NCBI GenBank assembly: GCA_965199815.1
Contig: CBDATE010000034.1
Location: 124,001 to 188,000 of the forward strand
DNA: 64,000 bases
Direction of reading: 5' to 3'
From: Azotimanducus sp965199815
GTDB taxonomy: Bacteria; Pseudomonadota; Gammaproteobacteria; Pseudomonadales; Azotimanducaceae
Numbering within the stretch: position 1 is the first letter of the stretch; every line of letters starts with the position of its first letter. Positions 34,371-41,443 of this stretch are shown one piece after another. The notes below the pieces were generated by a model. That model saw nothing but the letters and a program-made list of their open reading frames with translations, was not told the origin of the DNA and did not search any database. Position numbers and translations under genes: made by a program.

Positions 34371-34918
34371 TCGCCGAACCTCGCCATGAGATCCGCGAAG
34401 TTGCAGGGTTTGCCGGTGCTGTCAAGTTGCTGGCGGAGCAATGCATTCCACCCCGTCCGAACGGCGCCCGGGCTACCGGGCAGCGCGAACACCAGAGTGG
34501 TATCAACGAGCCCGGCCAGCGCGCGCGATTGTACGCTTGATGGGCCAATCTCGGCAAAGGACACCTGACGAAACAACTCTCCAAAGCCCTCGATGGTCTT
34601 GTCAAACAGGGGCGCGAGCGCTTCCGGCGTGGAGTCTCGGGCGGTGAATCCGGTGCCGCCATTGGTGATGATCACCTGCACCGACTCGTCAATGACCCAC
34701 TGGCATACCTGAGCGCGTATGTGATGCTTGTCATCTCGCACAAGCGCGCGTCCAGCGAGGTGGTGCCCTTCAGCGCACAGCGCGTCAACGAGCCATTGCC
34801 CGGATTCGTCGCTTGCAAGGCTCCGCGAGTCCGAAATCGTCAGCACGGCAATGCCGAGTGACCGCCGTTGCTCGGGTATGTCGCTATTCTTGTCCACATT
34901 CTCGTCCACGATTGTCAA
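34367..34918 (-). CDS. moaB: Molybdenum cofactor biosynthesis protein MoaB
   Basis: 183 residues. Seen: AVLTISDSRS, the nucleotide-site segment ITNGGTGFTARDSTPEA, FDKTIEGFGELFRQVSF, EIGPSSVQSRALAG and FALPGSPGAVRTGW, all MoaB/MogA-like. It adenylylates molybdopterin or has a related role. First gene of a leftward operon with lipA, an M17 peptidase, hisI and cysS; these share no obvious pathway. It is divergent from the carboxylase gene. Confidence 0.92.
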   Translation of the reverse strand: MTIVDENVDKNSDIPEQRRSLGIAVLTISDSRSLASDESGQWLVDALCAEGHHLAGRALVRDDKHHIRAQVCQWVIDESVQVIITNGGTGFTARDSTPEALAPLFDKTIEGFGELFRQVSFAEIGPSSVQSRALAGLVDTTLVFALPGSPGAVRTGWNALLRQQLDSTGKPCNFADLMARFGE

Positions 34919-34951
34919 GGTTACGGATAGTGGTACTGCACACGAAGCATT

Positions 34952-34978
34952 TTGGAGACTTCGGGAAAATCCTATAAA
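34952..34978 (+). promoter_or_regulatory. Possible sigma-70 promoter for the carboxylase gene
   Basis: TTGGAG (34952) and TATAAA (34973) with a 15-bp spacer, 57 bp before the carboxylase ATG at 35036. The -10 is good; the spacer is short. Inferred from consensus only. Confidence 0.35.
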
Positions 34979-35035
34979 CTGGATTGTCTCGGCATTCTAA
35001 CGTCAACTGCCAAGCCAATACAGAGTAACTCTTTC

Positions 35036-38000
35036 ATGGCCAGCGCTATTCCGACAGACATTTTCACCGAGTTGCCGGAGACCGACAATCTCTTTCAGAT
35101 TGCGGAATCGCTGGCGCAGGATTTTTCCGTCTATCCGCAGTCCGACAAGAGGCAGCAGGCCGCACCCCTGCCGGGATTGCTGTCAAAACGCGCCTGTGAC
35201 CGCCGTCGTCTGGCGCTCTCGAAGCTTGATGTGGACTCCTATATCGAGCAGGTGGTCGCGCCAGCCGAGGACATGAATCGGCTGGCCGCCCCCGGCATCA
35301 TTCGTACGCTCGGGAGCTTGCAGGAGCAGACGCTCGATGGGCCTTTCTACAGCGCCGTACTGACCATGGAGTTTCATGGCCGGGCGCGGGAAGTCGCGTT
35401 TCTGGCGCATAACCGGGCCAGTAATAATGGTGTCTGGATGCCGCGCCACCACCTCGAGGCGGCCGCGTTTCTGGAGTTCTGCAGCCGCCGTTTTCTGCCG
35501 CTGGTGACCATGATGGATACGCCCGGTGCCGATGCTGCCGAGGCGGCCAATCTCGACAATCAGGCGCACAGCATCTCGCGATTGATTGCCGAGATGTGCA
35601 ACCTGACGCTGCCGAATCTCGGAGTGATTCTGGGGCTTGGCTATTCGGGCGGGGCCATTCCTCTGGCGGCCAGCAACCTCATCTTCTCGGTTGGCGATGG
35701 CGTGTTCAACACCATCCAGCCGAAGGGGCTGGCCAGCATCGCACGCCGCCTCAACCTGTCCTGGCAGGAATGTGCCAAGTATGTAGGCCTGTCGCCCTTC
35801 GAGCTTCAGGCGCAGGGGATTGTGGATGGCATCATCGACTATGTGCCGGACCGGCATGGTGAGCAGTCCGAGAATCTGCGCCTCGCCATCCTCTCGGGCA
35901 TCGCGAGCATTGAAGAGCGCGCCAGGGATTTCGTGGCACAGAATCCCTACATACTGGAACACTATGCGCGTGTGCTCAGGCGCTATCTCGGCCCCACCGA
36001 GAGCGCCAGGCGCATGGACGCGAGCGCCTCCCTGACGGCCACCGGCACACCAACCGAATATCCCAATGTGTTTGGTGTCGCCTACAGGTATCTTCGCTAT
36101 CTGAGTACCCGAAAGCGCATTCATGCCACGCGCATCAGGCAATACGGACGGCTCGCCAAGGTGCAGCTTCCGCGTGGCGAACTCGACCGGCGCGCCGAAC
36201 GCGAGCGACGCTTCAACTTCGTCAGCTGGCTGCAAGACCCGGAACCGGCGGCCTATGATGATCAGGTGTCACGCGCCCTCAAGGGATTTCTCGACAAGCG
36301 CGAGCACCTGACTCAGGAGCGTGGCCGCATCGCGCAGCTTCTGCTCGGCGAGCCGGAGAAGAACTTCGCCGAGGCGCGTACGCAACTCGTCAAGGTGGTC
36401 GGTGCCTTTCTCTACAACCGCTTCAAGGATCAGGCACAGGACAGCCTGCGCCTGTTGCGTCTGACGCTTGCTGATCGGGATTCCGCGGCAGCTTTCCTGC
36501 GCTTGTCGGATGTCAGGGAGCCGCGCTCGCTGCTCAAGGCGATTCGGGATGATGAAGACCTCATGCGTCTGTGCCGCGAGCAATTCAGTCACGAGGGTCG
36601 CAAGCTGCTTACTCTGGGTGCCAGGGAGATGTCGAGCAGCAATCTGCATTCGCTGCTCGTGACGGAGCTGAATTTGCTGCTCACCGGACCCGACCTCGAG
36701 CAGCGTATCAAGCGTTCGGACAAGGCTTCGCACCTTGCCGAAGATGTTCCCATAAGCGCCACTCTGGACGGCTCCGGGCAGGTGCTCAAAAATCGCCAAG
36801 CCCTCGATGTGCGACTCGGTGACACCCTTCCGGCGGCAAGCGGCATGGAGCAGAGTCCGCTGACTCGCCAGTCAACGATTCTGGAGGTGTTGATTTTTCA
36901 TGAGCTTCGTGAGGATTTCATCGCAGAATGTGACAACTTGCTCCTGTTCGATTCGCTCTATGACCGCGTTGTGGCGGGGCTCGATCAGATCGCGGCGGAG
37001 GCCGACAGCAATCGCTCCCTGTCCGAACTGTCAATTCGGCAGTTGCTCGTCGGTGCCCTGACAAGCGCCTGGCAGAGTGTGTCTGATGCACCGACACAGG
37101 AACCCCTCGGTGAAGAGGTGTTCGAGCGTCTGGAGAAGCGTTTCTTCGACTGGTACGAATCCTTGCTGCGCATCCCGAGGAGCGGACAGTTTTTCAATAC
37201 TCTGGAAGAATGGAAGCGTCCGGGTGTCGCGCATCTCTCGGACACCCTGCTGGTGGTGGTAACTTTCTTTTTTCAGCGATTGCTGCCGGAATACCTGGCC
37301 GCCAGCCGCAGCGGCAAGCGCTTTGACGGGCGCATCGCGCCCGTGAGCATAGGTCGGCGCAAGAACTTCTGGTATCGCCTGAGCATCGCCTATCGCGACC
37401 TCCTCATCCAGAAGTGCCTGTTTCGGCACAAGCGAGCGGTCGATCTGGGCTATGAGCGATTTGTCGAGCTCTACTTCGATCAGTTTGATGAACTCTACAC
37501 CGATTTCCTGAGTTCCGACCCCTGCGAGTTTCCCGGCTTTCGTCAATCCATCGACAGCGCCATCGAGCGCGGTCTGCCACCCTGCGGGATTGTCACCGGC
37601 ATAGGTACGTTGAAAGAAGGCATCTTGCCCGGCAAGGCGAACAGCCAGGTCGGGGTGGTGATCTCCAATATCAAGTTTCAGGCGGGCAGCTTCGATATGG
37701 CGAGCGCCGAGAAGTTCTGCCGACTGCTGGTCGATTGTGCGCTGCGCAAGCTGCCGGTGGTGTGCTTCATCTCCTCGGGCGGTATGCAGACCAAGGAGGG
37801 TGCCGGTGCGCTCTTCTCCATGGCTGCCGTCAACGATCGCGTGACGCGCTTCGTACGCGACAACGACCTGCCGGTCGTCGTATTCGGTTACGGAGACTGC
37901 ACTGGCGGAGCTCAGGCGAGCTTCGTCACGCATCCTCTGGTGCAGACCTACTATTTCTCCGGTGCCAACATTCCCTTTGCCGGGCAGATCGTCGTGCAGT

Positions 38001-39994
38001 CAAACCTGTCATCGCTGTGCACCCTGTCGAATTATCTGTCGGTGAAGGACGGTGCCATGCATGGACTGGTGCGCCACCCCTTCATCAACACCCTTGATGA
38101 CGAACTGCGCCAGATAGACCCTGACATTCCAATCCCCTCGGAGACCCTGCCGGAGGTGCTCGGGCGCGTGTTGCAGGGGGATTTCGGGCCGGTGAGCCCG
38201 GTCACTGATGACACCGAAGTAGTCGAGGCCGACCTGATCAGGCCGGTCAAGCGCGTACTCGTCCATGCTCGCGGCTGCACTGCCGTCAAGTTGATTCGCG
38301 TCGCGCAGCGGCTCGGCATCGAGGTGGTGCTGGTGCAGTCCGACCCGGATATGGATTCAGTCGCCGCCAGCATGCTGGGCTCCGCCGATCAGCTTGTCTG
38401 CATTGGCGGCAATACACCCGACGAGAGTTACCTGAATGCGCTCAGCGTGATTCGTATCTGTCAGCAGGAAGGGGTGGATTCACTGCATCCGGGCATCGGA
38501 TTCCTCTCCGAGAACTCTCAGTTTGCGCAACTCTGTCGCCACCACAAGGTCAATTTCATCGGGCCGCCGGTGCACAGCATGGAGGTGATGGGCAACAAGT
38601 CCAATGCCATCAACACCGCGCGAGAACTCGGTGTGGGCGTGGTGCCAGGCAGCCACGGCATCCTCGGTGATGTCGAAACGGGCCTCGACATGGCCTCGGA
38701 AATCGGCTTTCCGGTGCTCATCAAGGCCGTGCATGGTGGCGGCGGCAAGGGCTTGCAGGTGGTCGAGGCGTTCGAGCAGTTCCACGAGCTGTTTACGCGC
38801 GTGACCGTCGAGGCGCGGGCGGCATTCGGCAGCGGCGATGTCTATCTGGAACGCTACGTTACCTCCCTGCGCCATATTGAAGTGCAGGTGCTGCGCGACA
38901 CGCACGGCAATACGCGCATCCTCGGGTTGCGGGATTGCAGCGTACAGCGCGACAAGCAGAAGATCTTCGAGGAATCCGGTTCCACCATGCTGCCCGCCGC
39001 ATTGCGTACGCGGGTACTCGAGAGCGCAGCCCTGATCGCCGATTCGGTGGGCTATGTCGGTGCCGGTACGGTGGAATTCATCTTCGATTTGAAGAATCAG
39101 GATGTCTATTTCATGGAGATGAACACGCGCCTGCAGGTGGAGCATCCGGTGACGGAACTCGTCTCGGGCGTGGACATAGTTGCCGCGCAGTACCGGATAG
39201 CGAGCGGCGAGAGTATCGCCAGGCTCGCGAACAAGCCGAAAGAAAAATCCTATGCCATTGAGGCCAGAATCAATGCCGAGCGACTGGTGCGGCGCGCCGA
39301 CGGCATGGCGGTATTTCGTCCGGACCCGGGCGAGGTCACGCGCTGCCTGCTGCCGGAGCAGAAGAATATCGAGGTGATTTGCTGCATTGGCGAGGGGCGC
39401 AGGGTATCACCCTATTACGATAGCCTGGTCGCTCAGGTTATTGCAGTTGGCAAGTCGCGCGACGACTGTATCAACCGGCTGCATGCGTATCTGGGCGAGG
39501 TGCGCATTGAAGGCATTTGCACCAATGTCGAGCTTCTCAGGTCGATTCTTGACGACGAGGTGTTCAAGGGCGGTGACTACGACACCAATTACATGGAAGC
39601 CTTCATGCGACGCACCGATCTCGATGCGCTCGCCACGCGCATCATTGGTGCGGCTGGTGCGCGTTCGGGCAGCTTGAATGCCGAGGCGTTGCGCATTGAA
39701 GGCAGTGATGAACTCAAGGTGCTGGCGGCCAGCGCGGGTATTGTGTACACGACTCCGAGTCCGGGGGAACCGGAATATGTCTCCATAGGGGATGTCATCG
39801 CGGTCAAGGACATCCTGTGTCAGATCGAGGCGATGAAAGTATTCACGCCACTGCGGCTGATGGACTTCAATCAGGGTGAACAGACGCTGTATGACGAGGG
39901 CAGGCGCTACAAGGTGAAGCGCATCAATCGCTCTTCCGGCCAGCAAATCAATGCAGGCGACTTGCTCTTTGTGCTTGAACCGGTCACCGCCTGA
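35036..39994 (+). CDS. Single-chain acyl-CoA carboxylase: AccA-like, AccD-like, AccC and AccB domains fused
   Basis: 1652 residues. Seen, in order: an AccA-like carboxyltransferase domain (about 95-275; VTMMDTPGADAAEAANLDNQ, LGLGYSGGAIPLA, QPKGLASI); a helical region of about 550 residues without recognised motifs; an AccD-like carboxyltransferase domain (about 830-1050; CFISSGGMQTKEGAGALFSM, GDCTGGAQASF, ANIPFAGQIVV); biotin carboxylase (about 1070-1500; KAVHGGGGKG, FMEMNTRLQVEHPVTE); and a biotinyl domain with EAMK (Lys1601). It should carboxylate an acyl-CoA, possibly acetyl-CoA, using ATP and bicarbonate. The ATG at 35036 follows a possible promoter; an in-frame ATG at 34952 overlaps that promoter. 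A fusion in the order alpha-beta-BC-BCCP is unusual. The N-terminal and middle regions are the least certain. Confidence 0.9.
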   Translation: MASAIPTDIFTELPETDNLFQIAESLAQDFSVYPQSDKRQQAAPLPGLLSKRACDRRRLALSKLDVDSYIEQVVAPAEDMNRLAAPGIIRTLGSLQEQTLDGPFYSAVLTMEFHGRAREVAFLAHNRASNNGVWMPRHHLEAAAFLEFCSRRFLPLVTMMDTPGADAAEAANLDNQAHSISRLIAEMCNLTLPNLGVILGLGYSGGAIPLAASNLIFSVGDGVFNTIQPKGLASIARRLNLSWQECAKYVGLSPFELQAQGIVDGIIDYVPDRHGEQSENLRLAILSGIASIEERARDFVAQNPYILEHYARVLRRYLGPTESARRMDASASLTATGTPTEYPNVFGVAYRYLRYLSTRKRIHATRIRQYGRLAKVQLPRGELDRRAERERRFNFVSWLQDPEPAAYDDQVSRALKGFLDKREHLTQERGRIAQLLLGEPEKNFAEARTQLVKVVGAFLYNRFKDQAQDSLRLLRLTLADRDSAAAFLRLSDVREPRSLLKAIRDDEDLMRLCREQFSHEGRKLLTLGAREMSSSNLHSLLVTELNLLLTGPDLEQRIKRSDKASHLAEDVPISATLDGSGQVLKNRQALDVRLGDTLPAASGMEQSPLTRQSTILEVLIFHELREDFIAECDNLLLFDSLYDRVVAGLDQIAAEADSNRSLSELSIRQLLVGALTSAWQSVSDAPTQEPLGEEVFERLEKRFFDWYESLLRIPRSGQFFNTLEEWKRPGVAHLSDTLLVVVTFFFQRLLPEYLAASRSGKRFDGRIAPVSIGRRKNFWYRLSIAYRDLLIQKCLFRHKRAVDLGYERFVELYFDQFDELYTDFLSSDPCEFPGFRQSIDSAIERGLPPCGIVTGIGTLKEGILPGKANSQVGVVISNIKFQAGSFDMASAEKFCRLLVDCALRKLPVVCFISSGGMQTKEGAGALFSMAAVNDRVTRFVRDNDLPVVVFGYGDCTGGAQASFVTHPLVQTYYFSGANIPFAGQIVVQSNLSSLCTLSNYLSVKDGAMHGLVRHPFINTLDDELRQIDPDIPIPSETLPEVLGRVLQGDFGPVSPVTDDTEVVEADLIRPVKRVLVHARGCTAVKLIRVAQRLGIEVVLVQSDPDMDSVAASMLGSADQLVCIGGNTPDESYLNALSVIRICQQEGVDSLHPGIGFLSENSQFAQLCRHHKVNFIGPPVHSMEVMGNKSNAINTARELGVGVVPGSHGILGDVETGLDMASEIGFPVLIKAVHGGGGKGLQVVEAFEQFHELFTRVTVEARAAFGSGDVYLERYVTSLRHIEVQVLRDTHGNTRILGLRDCSVQRDKQKIFEESGSTMLPAALRTRVLESAALIADSVGYVGAGTVEFIFDLKNQDVYFMEMNTRLQVEHPVTELVSGVDIVAAQYRIASGESIARLANKPKEKSYAIEARINAERLVRRADGMAVFRPDPGEVTRCLLPEQKNIEVICCIGEGRRVSPYYDSLVAQVIAVGKSRDDCINRLHAYLGEVRIEGICTNVELLRSILDDEVFKGGDYDTNYMEAFMRRTDLDALATRIIGAAGARSGSLNAEALRIEGSDELKVLAASAGIVYTTPSPGEPEYVSIGDVIAVKDILCQIEAMKVFTPLRLMDFNQGEQTLYDEGRRYKVKRINRSSGQQINAGDLLFVLEPVTA

Positions 39995-40002
39995 GGCATC
40001 GC

Positions 40003-41070
40003 TCAGGCGCGGAGTCGGGGGGTCACGTCATCCACATCGTCACGCGACCAGACAGCGGCATCGCGGCACAGTGAAGCCAGTGCGCGCACCCAGTGCTGAG
40101 CATCGTTGAGGCAGGGCACCAGCTGGAAGGATTCGCCGCCTGCCGCAAGAAAAATCTCCCGTCCGCGTATGCCGATTTCTTCAATGGTTTCCAGGTTGTC
40201 GGCCGAGAACCCCGGACAGGCAACTGCGAGATGCCTGATGCCTTCCGAAGGCAGGCTCTCCAGCACCTCTTCCGTATTCGGCGCGAGCCACCTGGTCGGT
40301 CCGAGTCGGGACTGAAAGGCGATTCGGCATTGCGCGTCCGACAGTTCGAGTCGCCTGGCGATTTCCGCGCGGCTGACATGACACTGATGGCGATAGCAGG
40401 TGCTGGCTGCGGCTCCGGGGTGGTCACAACATTCCGGTGTGGCCAGACAGGTGCTGCCTGTCATGTCCGCACGTTTGATGTGCGCCTCGGGGAGGCCATG
40501 GAAGCTGAGTAGCAGGCAGTCGAGGTTGGGTGGCAGTACTCGTCGGCACGAGTCAGCCACCGCATCAAGCCATTGTGGTTGTGCGTAGAAAGGTGGCAAT
40601 ATCGAGATGTCGATGTGCCGATGCCGTGCCTCTTCAAGCGCCAATTCCATACAGGTTGTCGTGGTGGAGTCGGCAAATTGTGGATACATGGGTACCAGCA
40701 GGACGCGCCGTGCGCCTGCTTGCGAGAGCGACTCGAATCCGGCTTCAATGGACGGCGACCCGTAGCGCATGGCGACTGCCACCGGCAGGTCAAGCGCTTC
40801 TGCGAGTGCGCTTGCAAGGTTCTGACTGTGCATCATGAGCGGCGAACCTGCGCGCGTCCATATCTTTGCATAGGCTTCGGCTGTACGTGCCGGACGCAAC
40901 GGGAGGATGACGAGATTCACCAGAATCCATCGCAACGGCCTGGGGATCTGTAGCACCCAGGGATCCATCAGGAACTCGCGCAGGTAGCGACGCACATCCG
41001 TGACTGCCGGAGAGTCGGGCGAACCGAGGTTGCATATGAGTACGCCGTCACACATGTTCATGGCTGTCAT
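40003..41070 (-). CDS. hemH: Ferrochelatase
   Basis: 355 residues. Seen: VLICNLGSPDSP, RKYL-like RRYLREFLMDPWV, AMRYGSPSIEAGF, VLLVPMYPQFADSTT, the active-site LLLSFHGLPEAHIKRAD with the catalytic His, and CPGFSADNLETIEEIG with the conserved Glu. A Cys-rich insert (CLATPECC, CYRHQC) lies after the active site. It inserts Fe(II) into protoporphyrin IX to make heme. The start at 41070 is one of two close Met codons (also 41061). It converges on the carboxylase with an 8-bp gap. Confidence 0.94.
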   Translation of the reverse strand: MTAMNMCDGVLICNLGSPDSPAVTDVRRYLREFLMDPWVLQIPRPLRWILVNLVILPLRPARTAEAYAKIWTRAGSPLMMHSQNLASALAEALDLPVAVAMRYGSPSIEAGFESLSQAGARRVLLVPMYPQFADSTTTTCMELALEEARHRHIDISILPPFYAQPQWLDAVADSCRRVLPPNLDCLLLSFHGLPEAHIKRADMTGSTCLATPECCDHPGAAASTCYRHQCHVSRAEIARRLELSDAQCRIAFQSRLGPTRWLAPNTEEVLESLPSEGIRHLAVACPGFSADNLETIEEIGIRGREIFLAAGGESFQLVPCLNDAQHWVRALASLCRDAAVWSRDDVDDVTPRLRA

Positions 41071-41133
41071 CTTACCCAAACCATCGGCAGATGTTGACGC
41101 GCTGAACATCGCCCCGGTGAACGAGCACAGTTT

Positions 41134-41163
41134 TTGACGGAATCCCGGAAAGTGGGCTACTAT
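41134..41163 (+). promoter_or_regulatory. Possible sigma-70 promoter for the adhesin locus
   Basis: TTGACG (41134-41139, 5 of 6 to consensus) and TACTAT (41158-41163, 4 of 6) with an 18-bp spacer. The ATG at 41195 lies 31 bp after the -10 end, so a transcript from here would begin just before the leader frame. Inferred from consensus only. Confidence 0.45.
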
Positions 41164-41194
41164 TCAAGTTTATTCTTCCGGTATATCTGTATCC

Positions 41195-41443
41195 ATGATA
41201 GCGACAGGCAGCAGTGAAGTGCACTCATCGGGCTTGGCCCGTCAGGGGCTTACCCAAGGCCGGACTTTGCAAGGACGGCCCTTGAAGTCCGTGGCCATCC
41301 GTGGATGTCATAGTCTCTACCCCCCCCCCCCCCCCCTCACCGGGCTTGGTCCGTCGGGGGCTTGCTCAGGGGCTGCTGCTGGCCATCCTGGTCATGGGAC
41401 TCCTGCCGGGCACCGCTGCCGCGCAGAGCCCTATACTCAGTAG
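41195..41443 (+). CDS. Out-of-frame leader of the adhesin, reading into a C17 tract
   Basis: 82 codons from an ATG, reading through the C run as Pro residues and ending at TAG (41441) in the wrong frame for the adhesin. Its early part SSGLARQGLTQG resembles SPGLVRRGLAQG of the adhesin signal peptide just after the tract. With one C fewer (or two more) this frame would continue into the adhesin signal sequence. Most likely it is not a gene of its own but the 5' end of the adhesin gene in the OFF state. No strong ribosome binding site is visible. Confidence 0.5.
   Translation: MIATGSSEVHSSGLARQGLTQGRTLQGRPLKSVAIRGCHSLYPPPPPLTGLGPSGACSGAAAGHPGHGTPAGHRCRAEPYTQ

Noticed and set aside
41320..41336. 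C17 tract as a pure sequencing artefact
   Set aside because: Not fully excluded. It is kept as a finding because its place, just before a surface-protein signal peptide with an alternative-frame ATG leader, is exactly that of known phase switches; the precise count is uncertain.
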